A stretch of DNA of 15,371 bases from Kiloniellales bacterium (GTDB lineage Bacteria > Pseudomonadota > Alphaproteobacteria > Kiloniellales > JAKSDN01), in NCBI GenBank assembly GCA_022360075.1, contig JAKSDN010000626.1, positions 1 to 15,371 of the forward strand. Direction: 5' to 3'. The notes under the pieces were generated by a model. It saw only the letters and a program-made list of their open reading frames with translations. It had not been told where the DNA came from and ran no database searches. Shown piece after piece: positions 6,611 through 13,457 of this stretch. Position numbers and translations under genes: made by a program. Numbering within the stretch: the stretch's first letter is position 1; each line of letters starts with the position of its first letter.

Positions 6611-7876
6611 CTAGGCCGGCACCGGTGGATTGCGGATCCAGAGCGCGTTGATGCCGTTCAGCGCCGCGTAAAGCGCGTCGAACTGAGCCATGAAGCGATC
6701 CCAGTCCAAGTCCGGGTTCTGCGCCGCGAGGGCGGCGTGGATCGCCGCGAGCGAGGTTCGGCCGTCGATGCGCAGGACCAAGGCCGAGGCCAAGGGCGGC
6801 ACCGGAAAACGCAAGGTGAGGCCGTCCAACTCCGCCTTCAGCAAGCGCTCGCGGTTGAGCGACTCGGCCAGGCGGCGCGGCTCGATCCCGGCCAGGATCG
6901 GCACGGCTTCCGGCTCGCCGTGGCGGGCGATCCGCGCGGCCGGGTCGGGTGCTCCTGCCTCACCGAACCGTGCAACGTAAACGACATGCTTCTTCATGTT
7001 GCCGGCGAGCGCCTCGGCCGCGGCGGCGCGGCGCTCCGACGGCAAGGCGTCGAGGCCGGCGCGCAGGACCGGATCGGCGACGTAGTGGGCCGGCTCGTAA
7101 CGGGCGGGCTCGATGAAGGAGGCGATGCCGAGACCGGCGCCCGCCAAGAGCGCGAAGAGCTCGCCCACGCCGTAAGCGCGATCGCGGGCATGCAGCAGCA
7201 GGTCGACCAGCTCGGCGTCGCTGCGGCGGTGATCGCCGAGGAAGGGGTTGCGGCGCAGCCAGTTGGTCGCCGGCAGGTTGTCGAGCAGCTTGCGCGCCTG
7301 CACGACGCGGTCCTGCAGGGGCAGCGCCCCCCCGAGGTCGCGCAACAGCTCCTGGATCGGATAGAGTCCGGTGCGGCCGTGCAGCCCGTAGACCATCAGG
7401 CCCATCCCGCCGCCGGGCGCCAGGGCATCGGCCAGCCGGCGCAGCCCCTCGGCGGGCTCGGCCAGATGGTGCAGCACGCCGCAGCAATCGATGTAGTCGA
7501 AGTGACCCAGACCGAGCCCCGGCAAGGCCTCGATGCCGGCGCTGTGGAAAGCGATGTTGCTCAAGCCGCGGGCCTCGGCGCGGGCCTCGGCGACCGCGCG
7601 GGCCGCACGCGAGAGGTCGAGATAGACGACCTCGCCCGGGCCGCCGCGATCGGCCAGTTGCTGCGCCAGCATGATCGCGGCGTCGCCGGTGCCGCCGCCG
7701 GCCACCAGCGCGCGGAAAGGCAGGGCGAAGTCGCGCCGCCCGCAGAAGAGATAGTGGTTGAGCTCGTCGAGCTGGCTCGGCGAGCCGACGATCAGGCGCT
7801 TGGCCTCGTCGCGCGGATCCCGCGCCGGATAGGGATAGGCTTCGTATTGCGCCTCGACGGGATCGGTTGTCGTCAT
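6611..7876 (-). CDS. Class I SAM-dependent methyltransferase with a C-terminal extra domain
   Basis: 421 residues. The N-terminus carries QYEAYPYPARDPRDE (10-24), a signature of one class of proteobacterial methyltransferases. SAM-binding motifs follow: motif I ALVAGGGTGDA (56-66), motif II VVYLDLSRAA (83-92), and motif IV FDYIDCCGVLHHL (126-138). A long linker (about 170-300) is followed by a C-terminal region (about 330-421) containing ALVLRIDGRTSLAAIHAAL. This segment resembles the small winged-helix PqqD-like modules that bind peptides or partner proteins, but I cannot prove that. The substrate is unknown. The ATG at 7876 lacks a clear ribosome binding site. Upstream, between this gene and the oxidoreductase on the same strand, lies a paired inverted repeat. 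Confidence 0.85.
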   Translation of the reverse strand: MTTTDPVEAQYEAYPYPARDPRDEAKRLIVGSPSQLDELNHYLFCGRRDFALPFRALVAGGGTGDAAIMLAQQLADRGGPGEVVYLDLSRAARAVAEARAEARGLSNIAFHSAGIEALPGLGLGHFDYIDCCGVLHHLAEPAEGLRRLADALAPGGGMGLMVYGLHGRTGLYPIQELLRDLGGALPLQDRVVQARKLLDNLPATNWLRRNPFLGDHRRSDAELVDLLLHARDRAYGVGELFALLAGAGLGIASFIEPARYEPAHYVADPVLRAGLDALPSERRAAAAEALAGNMKKHVVYVARFGEAGAPDPAARIARHGEPEAVPILAGIEPRRLAESLNRERLLKAELDGLTLRFPVPPLASALVLRIDGRTSLAAIHAALAAQNPDLDWDRFMAQFDALYAALNGINALWIRNPPVPA

Positions 7877-7920
7877 GAGCGAGCTACGCGCGGTGGTTTG
7901 TCGGTGGCCGGCGATACCGA

Positions 7921-8021
7921 GCGATCCTCACGCTTCGACAAGCTCAGCATGAGGGGCCAGAAATAGGCGGATCGATCCGATGTTTGCCCTCATCCTGAGC
8001 TTGTCGAAGCGTGAGGATCGC
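7921..8021. repeat. Pair of inverted palindromic intergenic repeats (REP/BIME-like)
   Basis: Two 34-bp units face each other: 7921-7954 and 7988-8021. They match as inverted repeats at 33 of 34 positions. Their cores, CTTCGACAAGCTCAGCATGA and the complement-type TGAGCTTGTCGAAGCG, are recognisable as a very widespread alphaproteobacterial intergenic repeat. The 33-bp spacer carries a 12-bp perfect palindrome, CGGATCGATCCG (7968-7979). The pair could fold into one long hairpin in transcripts of the oxidoreductase-methyltransferase gap and protect or terminate the upstream message. Confidence 0.8.
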
Positions 8022-8049
8022 GCCAATGCCGCCAAATCTCCTTGGGCCC

Positions 8050-9030
8050 CTAGCCGTCCATGGTCAGCACCACCTTGCCGGTCGAGCGCCGCCCGGTCAG
8101 CAGGGTCAAGGCCTCGCCCGCCTGGGACAAGGGCAGGGCGTGCGAGACGTGGGGCTTGAGCTTGCCGGCCTCGAACCAGGCGAAGAGATCGGCGAACTGC
8201 TGCGCGACCAGGGCCGGCGCCTGCTTGCGGTAGGAGCCCCAATAGAGCCCCATGGCGGCGACGTTCTTGACCAGCAGGATGTTGGCCGGAATCTGCGGCA
8301 CCCGTCCGGCGGCGAAGCCGATCACCAGCAGGCGGCCGCCCCAGGCGATGCAGCGCAAGGAGGCGTCGAAAACGTCGCCGCCAACCGGATCGAAAACGGC
8401 GTCGACGCCGCGCCCCTCGGTGAAGGCCTTGACCTCGGCACGGATGTCCTGGGTCTTGTAATCGATCAGGTGATCGGCGCCGTGGTCTTCGGCGATGGCG
8501 AGCTTCTCCGGCCCGCCGGCGGTCGCGATCACGCGCGCGCCCAGCGCCTTGCCGACCTCGACGGCAGCCAGGCCGACGCCGCCGGCCGCGCCATGGACCA
8601 GAAGGTCCTCGTCCGGCTGCAGCCGGGCCTGCCAGACCAGGGCGCCATGGGCGGTGCCGTAGGTGATGGGAAAGCCGGCCGCCATCACGGCGGTCATGCT
8701 GTCGGGGATGGCGAAGACGTCGCTCTCGCGTGCCAGCGCCACCTCCGCGAAGCCGCCGTGGTCGGTCAGCGCCATCACCCGCTGGCCCGGCGCGACCCGC
8801 GTGACCTTGGCACCGACCGCAACAACGCGCCCGGCGACCTCGAGTCCGGGGCTGAACGGAAAGGGCGGCTTCTCCTGGTACTTGCCGGCGATCATCAAGG
8901 TGTCGGCGAAGTTGACCCCGGCGGCCTCGACCGCGACGGCCACTTCGCCCGGGCCGGGCCGCGGCGACTCGATCTCGCCGAGGGTCAAAGCCTCGGGACC
9001 GCCCCACTCGTGGCACAGCATCGCGCGCAT
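8050..9030 (-). CDS. NADPH:quinone oxidoreductase-type medium-chain reductase
   Basis: 326 residues, the family's normal length, starting MRAMLCHEWGGPEALTLGE. Order of parts: GroES-like N-terminal domain with EAAGVNFADTLMIAGKY (35-51) and FSPGLEVAGRVVAVG (59-73), then the Rossmann domain with the nucleotide loop VHGAAGGVGLAAVEVGKALGA (about 145-165), and DPVGGDVFDASL further on. There are no zinc-ligand cysteines, as expected for quinone oxidoreductases of the zeta-crystallin type. By family it reduces quinones or enones with NADPH. ATG 9030 has GGAG about 8 bases upstream. The frame is open far upstream of this ATG, but there it is the shadow of the asparaginase gene. The asparaginase stop is 23 bases upstream, so the two are probably co-transcribed. 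Confidence 0.92.
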   Translation of the reverse strand: MRAMLCHEWGGPEALTLGEIESPRPGPGEVAVAVEAAGVNFADTLMIAGKYQEKPPFPFSPGLEVAGRVVAVGAKVTRVAPGQRVMALTDHGGFAEVALARESDVFAIPDSMTAVMAAGFPITYGTAHGALVWQARLQPDEDLLVHGAAGGVGLAAVEVGKALGARVIATAGGPEKLAIAEDHGADHLIDYKTQDIRAEVKAFTEGRGVDAVFDPVGGDVFDASLRCIAWGGRLLVIGFAAGRVPQIPANILLVKNVAAMGLYWGSYRKQAPALVAQQFADLFAWFEAGKLKPHVSHALPLSQAGEALTLLTGRRSTGKVVLTMDG

Positions 9031-9053
9031 GGCCGTGACTCCGTCTTCGCCGG

Positions 9054-10124
9054 TCAGAAGGGACTTTCGGCGGCCGGCCGGATCTCGCCGACGGTCAGGC
9101 CCGCGCGGTTCTGGACGCTGGGCTTCAGCGTCTGAGCCAAGCACTCGGCCTCGCCCGCGGTTACCGCGCCGAGCTCGACCAGGAGCCCGCCCATGGCGAC
9201 TTTGGCGGCGCGGCCGGCCCCGTCGACGGCCTTGAGCGCGATGCCCAGGCCGAGTTCGGGCAGGGCGCCGCAGTAGACCCCTTCGGCCCCGGTCTTGATC
9301 ACCGCCCGCTCGCCGGTCGTGGCCATGACCTCGGTGCAGAAACGCCCGCTGCCGGCGACCATGAAGGGCTCGGCCGCCATGGCGCGGCGGACCCGCGCAC
9401 AGGCCTTCTGGCGGGCCTCGGGCTGGTCCGCCGGATCGGCCAGGCGCGCCATGGCCAAGGCCAGGTTGCCGAGCGGCATGCCGATCACCGGAATGCCGCA
9501 GCCGTCGATGCCGCGCGGCGCAGCCCCGAGATCGAGGCCCGTCATGCTTTCCAGGACGCCGAGGATGCGCTGCTGCACCGGGTGCTCGTAACGGATGTAG
9601 CCTTGGGTCGGATGGCCGAGGTGCCGCGCGACGCTGAGAAAGCCCGTATGCTTGCCTGAGCAGTTGTTGTGTTCCGGCCCCGGTTTGTGGCCGGCGCGCA
9701 GCAATGCGGCGACGTCGGGATCGCGCGCCGGCGCCTGCGCGCCGCATTCCAGGTCCGCCGGCGCGCAGCCGATCCGCTCGAGCCAGTTCAAGACCGTCTC
9801 GACGTGGCGCGGCTCGGCATTGTGGCTGGCGCAGGCCAGCGCGATCTCGGCATCGCCCAAATCGAAGGCCTCGGCCGCGCCGGTCTCGATCAGTGGCAAC
9901 GCCTGCAGCGGCTTGATGGCGGAACGGGCATAGATGGGCTGCTCGAAATCGCCGCCGTGCAGCAGCAGCTTGCCGCTGGTATCGGCGACGGCGAAGCACA
10001 CCTGATGGCGGCTTTCCACCATGGCGCCGCGCGTCACCTCGATACCCAATGGCGGCCGCGTTCCGGCGCCGAGCGCGTCGGGATCTTTGGCCTGACGGGC
10101 CTGCTGGGCGCCATTCGCGTTCAT
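9054..10124 (-). CDS. L-asparaginase, Rhizobium etli type (class 3)
   Basis: 356 residues from ATG 10124. It belongs to the asparaginase family unrelated to the E. coli AnsA/AnsB enzymes, hydrolysing L-asparagine to aspartate and ammonia. Residues described for the R. etli ReAV enzyme have counterparts: the S-x-x-K pair S68/K71 in YARSAIKPLQ, the second serine S100 in CASHNAEP, the metal-site C155 and K158 in NNCSGKHTG and C209 in IDGCGIPV, and a lysine in KTGAEGVYCGAL (K277). S68, S100, K71, C155, K158 and C209 all sit 20 residues beyond the ReAV numbering (48, 80, 51, 135, 138, 189), as I recall it. The N-terminal 25 residues are a low-complexity extension. There is no signal peptide, so it is cytoplasmic. 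It is followed after 23 bases by the oxidoreductase gene and divergent from the RNA methyltransferase gene. Confidence 0.93.
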   Translation of the reverse strand: MNANGAQQARQAKDPDALGAGTRPPLGIEVTRGAMVESRHQVCFAVADTSGKLLLHGGDFEQPIYARSAIKPLQALPLIETGAAEAFDLGDAEIALACASHNAEPRHVETVLNWLERIGCAPADLECGAQAPARDPDVAALLRAGHKPGPEHNNCSGKHTGFLSVARHLGHPTQGYIRYEHPVQQRILGVLESMTGLDLGAAPRGIDGCGIPVIGMPLGNLALAMARLADPADQPEARQKACARVRRAMAAEPFMVAGSGRFCTEVMATTGERAVIKTGAEGVYCGALPELGLGIALKAVDGAGRAAKVAMGGLLVELGAVTAGEAECLAQTLKPSVQNRAGLTVGEIRPAAESPF

Positions 10125-10211
10125 GCTTGGGGGTCGTCCTGCCGTGGGATGGCCGCGCGAGCCGGCGGCGCAGCTTGCCTCCTGGTCCACGCCCGTGCAA
10201 GGCTTCGCGCC
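10125..10211. promoter_or_regulatory. Divergent gap, asparaginase/RNA methyltransferase
   Basis: This 87-bp gap must contain the promoters for the asparaginase operon (minus) and the RNA methyltransferase (plus), since both genes start here. It is GC-rich, and I could not recognise a -35/-10 pair or an operator in either direction. Confidence 0.35.
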
Positions 10212-10745
10212 ATGCGCGGCTACTTCGCCATTGGCGTCGAGGGCATCTCCAAGCCCATGAATCTGGGCAACCTCATGCGCTCGGCCCACGCCTTCGGGGC
10301 CTCCTTCTTCTTCACCGTAACGCCGGCCTTCGCGGCGCGCGAGGTCAAGGCCTCGGATACCTCCGATGCCGCCAAGCACCTGCCGCTCTATACCTACGAC
10401 AGTGTCGAGGCGCTGACGCTACCGCGCGGCTGCAAGCTCGTGGGCATCGAGTTCGACGAGACGGCGGCCGAGCTGCCCAGCTTCCGCCATCCCAACGCGG
10501 CGGCCTATGTCCTCGGGCCGGAGCGCGGCAGCCTCTCGGACGCGCTGCAGGCGCGCTGCGACTTCCTGGTCAAGATCCCGACGCGGTTTTGCGTCAACGT
10601 CGGCGTGGCCGGGGCGATCGTCATGTACGACCGCCTGATCAGCACAGGCCGCTTCGCGCGCCGGCCGGTCAACCCGCGCGCCGCGCCGGAGGAACTGCCG
10701 GCGCACGTCCAGGGCGCCCAGATCGTCAGGAGCCGTCAGGGCTGA
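10212..10745 (+). CDS. SpoU/TrmH-family RNA 2'-O-methyltransferase
   Basis: 177 residues, the length of a stand-alone SPOUT catalytic domain. The three knot motifs are visible: motif 1 NLGNLMRSAHAFGA (17-30, with N17 and R23), motif 2 YVLGPERGSLSDAL (99-112), and motif 3 IPTRFCVNVGVAGAIVMYDR (122-141), including the conserved asparagine. By family it transfers a methyl group from S-adenosylmethionine to a ribose 2'-OH in tRNA or rRNA; the target nucleotide cannot be assigned. It lacks the N-terminal RNA-binding domain of rRNA enzymes such as RlmB, which favours a tRNA-type or a minimal enzyme. The ATG at 10212 has AAGG about 8 bases upstream. It ends 21 bases before the convergent chrR-like gene, with no visible terminator between them. 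Confidence 0.9.
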   Translation: MRGYFAIGVEGISKPMNLGNLMRSAHAFGASFFFTVTPAFAAREVKASDTSDAAKHLPLYTYDSVEALTLPRGCKLVGIEFDETAAELPSFRHPNAAAYVLGPERGSLSDALQARCDFLVKIPTRFCVNVGVAGAIVMYDRLISTGRFARRPVNPRAAPEELPAHVQGAQIVRSRQG

Positions 10746-10766
10746 GCCGCGTGGGGCGCTACGTGC

Positions 10767-11423
10767 CTACTTGTAGCTGATGAAGGGGTTGAGCAGGCGG
10801 CCAAAACGGCCGGTCAGGCGGATCGGCGCGTCCGAGACCACCAGGCAGACGCAGGCCTCGCCGCTCTCGACGACAGGCTGGTGGTCGATCTCGGGATCGG
10901 CGAACTGCACGTCGCCGCGCTCGTATCGGCCGCTGGCGTCCCGATAGGCCCCGGTGAGAACCAGGGTGAACTCGTCGCCGCCATGGGTGTGGCTCGGCAT
11001 GGTCTTGCCCCCGGCGACCCGCATCAGCCGCGCGCGCAGCCCGAGAGAGCCCGTGTCGATATCGACCTCCTCCATGCCCGGGACGACGCGCCGCCAAGGC
11101 AGGCTGTCGAGGTCGCCGCCGGCATAGTCACGCAGGGGCTGCGGCACGCGAAGGTCCGCCGAAGGCACGTCCGCCCTCGGCAACGAGACGACCGGCGCGT
11201 CCTCCAAGCGGTTCAGGACCGCCGAAAGCGCGTTCTCGCCGACCGCGACCGGCGCCACCGAGTCGATCAACGAGCCGCCGACGGCCTCGTAGTCGCTGAC
11301 CTGCGCGCGACACTTCGGACAGAGCGCCAAATGGGTCGCCACGACCAGGGAAACCGCTTCCGGACTGTTGCCCGCGGCATAGTCCAGCAAGGTCTCTTCG
11401 GGCGGATGGAACGAGGGCATCAT
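10767..11423 (-). CDS. chrR: ChrR-like zinc anti-sigma factor with C-terminal cupin domain
   Basis: 218 residues, close to Rhodobacter sphaeroides ChrR (about 213). The N-terminal anti-sigma domain has zinc ligands at exactly the ChrR positions: H6, H31, C35 and C38 (H-x3-C-x2-C in THLALCPKC). The C-terminal cupin domain (about 105-205) carries H145, H147 and E151 in SHTHGGDE and H181 in IDHQP. This is the metal set of the ChrR cupin shifted by four residues; C191 and C193 also match the ChrR cysteine pair. By family it holds the partner sigma factor inactive and releases it upon singlet oxygen or related oxidative stress, sensed through the cupin domain. Its start codon overlaps the sigma gene's stop (11420-11423), so translation is coupled. 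Confidence 0.93.
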   Translation of the reverse strand: MMPSFHPPEETLLDYAAGNSPEAVSLVVATHLALCPKCRAQVSDYEAVGGSLIDSVAPVAVGENALSAVLNRLEDAPVVSLPRADVPSADLRVPQPLRDYAGGDLDSLPWRRVVPGMEEVDIDTGSLGLRARLMRVAGGKTMPSHTHGGDEFTLVLTGAYRDASGRYERGDVQFADPEIDHQPVVESGEACVCLVVSDAPIRLTGRFGRLLNPFISYK

Positions 11424-12097
11424 GACCTCTCCTTCAAGGCCTTCCGAAGATGACCCAAAGCCAGGCGAAGTCTCGACTTGACCGTTCCAAGCGGCAATCG
11501 GGTCTCCTCGGCGATTTTGACATGGGCCTTGTCTTCGAAGTACGCCATCTTAACTAGCTCAGCCTGCTCGGGCGGCAAGGCTTCGATAGCACGTTGCAGC
11601 CGATTCGAATCCTGCGCGGCGCCGACCAAATCATCGGCGCGGACCTCGGGATCGGGCACCAGGGCCGGATCGTTGGGATCGAACTCCGGCCTGCGATCGC
11701 GGCGCAGCGCGTCGATCCGCTTGTTCCGGGCGATCGTGAAGATCCAGGTGCTGGCGCTCGCCCGGCTGGGGTCGAAGCTCTCGGCGCGCTGCCAGACCAT
11801 GATCATCGCCTCTTGCACCAACTCCTCGGCTTCCTGCCCGCCCGCACCCTGGCGCATGAGGTAAGCCTTCAGCCGCGGCCCGAAATGCGTGAACAGACCG
11901 ACGAACGCCTGGCGATCCCTCGAACGCGCTACGGCGAGCACCAGCGCATCCAGGGACGCGGAGTCGTGCGACTTCTGCGGAACCGCGCGCTGCACCATGC
12001 CTCCATCAAACGGCATCGCGCTCGGCCCATCAAGGAGAGTTGCGGCCGGCGCGGCTCTGGTGTCGACGGAAGCCACTGCCATGTCGATCAATGCCAT
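11420..12097 (-). CDS. rpoE: ECF RNA polymerase sigma factor, RpoE/ChrR-partner group
   Basis: 225 residues from ATG 12097. Region 2 lies at about 63-136 (QAFVGLFTHFGPRLKAYLMR, AEELVQEAMIMVWQ, and STWIFTIARNKRIDALRR). Region 4 lies at about 166-220 (IEALPPEQAELVKMAYFED, then the helix-turn-helix TRLPLGTVKSRLRLALGHLRKAL). There is no region 3, as in all ECF sigmas. The pairing with a ChrR-type anti-sigma puts it in the ECF11/RpoE group, which in Rhodobacter drives the singlet-oxygen response. The N-terminus before residue about 48 is longer than in most relatives. In-frame alternatives are ATG 12082, 12016 or 11998, or GTG 11995; the last has GGAGG four bases before it. The start is therefore uncertain, especially as a promoter ends only 7 bases before ATG 12097. 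Confidence 0.92.
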   Translation of the reverse strand: MALIDMAVASVDTRAAPAATLLDGPSAMPFDGGMVQRAVPQKSHDSASLDALVLAVARSRDRQAFVGLFTHFGPRLKAYLMRQGAGGQEAEELVQEAMIMVWQRAESFDPSRASASTWIFTIARNKRIDALRRDRRPEFDPNDPALVPDPEVRADDLVGAAQDSNRLQRAIEALPPEQAELVKMAYFEDKAHVKIAEETRLPLGTVKSRLRLALGHLRKALKERS

Positions 12098-12104
12098 ATC
12101 GCGC

Positions 12105-12134
12105 CTTATACGGCGCGCCCGCGCCCGTGGATCA
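12105..12134 (-). promoter_or_regulatory. Autoregulatory ECF-type promoter of the sigma/anti-sigma operon
   Basis: On the minus strand TGATCC (12134-12129) is followed after exactly 16 bases by CGTATAAG (12112-12105). TGATCC is the -35 element recalled for Rhodobacter sphaeroides RpoE targets, and a GTA/TATAA-type -10 with 16-17 bp spacing fits ECF sigma promoters. It lies directly upstream of the sigma gene, the usual place for autoregulation. The expected start point, about 6-7 bases beyond the -10, falls at about 12099-12098, next to ATG 12097. AAGG inside the -10 element could be mistaken for a ribosome binding site. Confidence 0.65.
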
Positions 12135-12210
12135 CCGGGCCATGCGAATCCTGTGCAAAATGCCGGCTCGCCTCATCCTCGGGCTGGCGAAGGCGGATCG
12201 CCTGAATATA

Positions 12211-12747
12211 ATGGCCGCCATGATTTCGAGACCGAATCCGGGAAGACTCTTTGTCTTCTGTGTGCTGTGCCTGCTCGCCGCTGTCTCGCCGGCTGCAGCG
12301 CAGAGCGTCGAGCGCCTGGGCGATTTCCAGGCATGGTCCGCTTTTCGTTTCACCGAGAACGGTAATCGCGCCTGCTACATGGCGAGCCAGCCGGTCAAGC
12401 ACGAGGGCAAGTACACCAGGCGCGGTGACATCTACGCCTTGGTGACGCACCGCCCGGCGGAGAAGCTGCGCGACGAGGTCAGCTTCATCATCGGCTACAA
12501 GTTCAAGCCCGAGAGCAACCTCGAGGTCGCGATCGGCAGCGAGAAGTTCTCGCTTTTCACCAAGGAAGACGGCGCCTGGACCCACAGCAGCGACGACGAC
12601 CAGCGTCTGGTCCAGTCGATGATCAAGGGCCAGACGATGGTCGTAAAGGGCGTCTCCTGGCGCGGCACGAATACGACCGACACCTATTCCCTGAGCGGCT
12701 TCACCAAGGCCTATCAGAGGATCTCAGCGACCTGCGCGGTGAACTGA
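12211..12747 (+). CDS. Invasion-associated locus B (IalB)-family periplasmic protein
   Basis: 178 residues from ATG 12211 (ATG 12220 is equally possible). The N-terminus is a classical signal peptide: a positively charged start with R7 and R12, a hydrophobic core FVFCVLCLLAAV, and cleavage after PAAA at about residue 30, so the mature protein starts near QSVERLGDFQAW. The mature part matches the IalB pattern, with the early W-x-A-F segment, CYMASQP (55-61), and a late cysteine (C175 in ATCAVN). C55 and C175 could form a disulfide. The family is common in alphaproteobacteria. It is named from a Bartonella erythrocyte-invasion protein, but most members have no proven role and this gene should not be read as a virulence factor. 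It is divergent from the rpoE-like gene. TATAAT overlaps the start codon at 12207-12212. Confidence 0.82.
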   Translation: MAAMISRPNPGRLFVFCVLCLLAAVSPAAAQSVERLGDFQAWSAFRFTENGNRACYMASQPVKHEGKYTRRGDIYALVTHRPAEKLRDEVSFIIGYKFKPESNLEVAIGSEKFSLFTKEDGAWTHSSDDDQRLVQSMIKGQTMVVKGVSWRGTNTTDTYSLSGFTKAYQRISATCAVN

Positions 12748-12769
12748 GGCCTGTGCCGAGCTCGCCTTC

Positions 12770-12961
12770 CTAGGCGGCGACCGTCACCGCCCTTCGCCCC
12801 GGCAGCTCCCGCAGTTGCGCGCGGGCGACCTCCACGGCGGCCCATACCCGCTCCGTCGTCAAACCGTCGCGTCGCATCACCAGCCGAACGAGCGGATCGG
12901 ACATGACCTCCTCGAGAGGCGGTTCGCTGTCGTCTGCATATCGAGCTTGCTGGCTGCCCAA
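12770..12961 (-). CDS. Small hypothetical protein, TTG start with strong ribosome binding site
   Basis: 63 residues from TTG at 12961. GGACGGAGG lies just upstream on the minus strand and ends six bases before the TTG, one of the best ribosome binding sites in the window, which is why I accept this short gene. ATG codons within the frame (for example at residue 20, MSDPLVRL) lack such a site. The protein is soluble-looking: an acidic first third, then a helix-prone basic segment, DPLVRLVMRRDGLTTERVW (22-40), and AAVEVARAQLREL. There are no cysteines, membrane segments or known motifs. I do not recognise a function. The gene is convergent with the ialB-type gene (22 bp apart) and divergent from the ABC operon, which starts about 500 bases away. 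Confidence 0.55.
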   Translation of the reverse strand: MGSQQARYADDSEPPLEEVMSDPLVRLVMRRDGLTTERVWAAVEVARAQLRELPGRRAVTVAA

Positions 12962-13457
12962 GGATAACCTCCGTCCATCGGCCCCGTGGTGTTAGTTGGG
13001 GCGCAAGGAACAGGGGTTCAAAGGGCAATTCCGTGTCGTAAGTGGCATTTGCATGACCGTGGCGCCACGGCCGTTCGGACTCGCCACGCGGCCGGATGCG
13101 GGTGCTTACGACCAAACTGGATGGCGCAGCCCGGCTGTGTAGTAGTCGGCTACTACCATCCCGATCAAGCCGGCGGTAACATTACATCTGTTCTCCGGGC
13201 GCGACTTTTGTGCATACTCCCTGGAGAGGCTTCGTGTGACACACCGCTGAGACACCGGGGAGCGCCGGAGCAGGCGTCGCCCGGTCATCATGCGAGGGAG
13301 GGACAAGCGACGATTCAAGAACGCTGCGCGCGCAGTGGGCAGGGCGAGGCGGCCAACTCGGCACGACGTCGCATCCGCCCAATGACGAAGCGTTCGCCGT
13401 GCAAGATCGGCATCAAAAACCAACGACAAACACCATGCTAGGGAGGGCCCAAGAAAA
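12962..13457. other. 496-bp non-coding region upstream of the ABC transporter operon
   Basis: No convincing gene was found: the open frame at 12986-13441 has no family features, and its codon use looks unlike that of the surrounding genes. Visible structure comprises a GTAGTAG-TCGG-CTACTAC inverted repeat (13139-13156), an 11-bp palindrome GTGTG-A-CACAC (13234-13244), and the leader leading to the strong ribosome binding site of the binding-protein gene. The region is long enough for a promoter plus operators, or a small RNA, but I could not assign a -35/-10 pair. Confidence 0.5.
13139..13156. promoter_or_regulatory. Inverted repeat, candidate operator or hairpin
   Basis: Perfect 7-bp arms, GTAGTAG and CTACTAC, are separated by TCGG. 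It lies about 300 bases before the binding-protein start. It could be a regulator site for the sugar-transport operon or a short hairpin. No adjacent regulator gene is present to support a particular binding protein. Confidence 0.3.

Noticed and set aside
6503..7966. A long plus-strand frame opposite the methyltransferase, also 4111-5040 opposite mlaA and 2800-3885 opposite the aminotransferase
   Set aside because: All are shadows of genes with clear motifs on the other strand and have no family features of their own.
8050..10200. A 716-codon open frame on the minus strand that could be read as a large fusion protein
   Set aside because: Only the last 326 residues (from ATG 9030) show a known fold. 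The upstream part is the out-of-frame shadow of the asparaginase gene, and its arginine/glycine-rich composition is typical of antisense or shifted frames in GC-rich DNA.
10125..10379. N-terminal extension of the asparaginase frame to 10379
   Set aside because: It overlaps the 5' end of the RNA methyltransferase gene on the other strand, has no family similarity, and ATG 10124 already gives a complete enzyme.
12207..12212. TATAAT overlapping the ialB-type start codon as a -10 element
   Set aside because: No acceptable -35 lies 16-18 bases upstream, and it would force a start point inside the gene. Kept only as a remark in the gene entry.
12986..13441. A 151-codon open frame upstream of the ABC operon
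   Set aside because: No recognisable domain, no clear ribosome binding site, and composition unlike neighbouring proteins; treated as non-coding leader.
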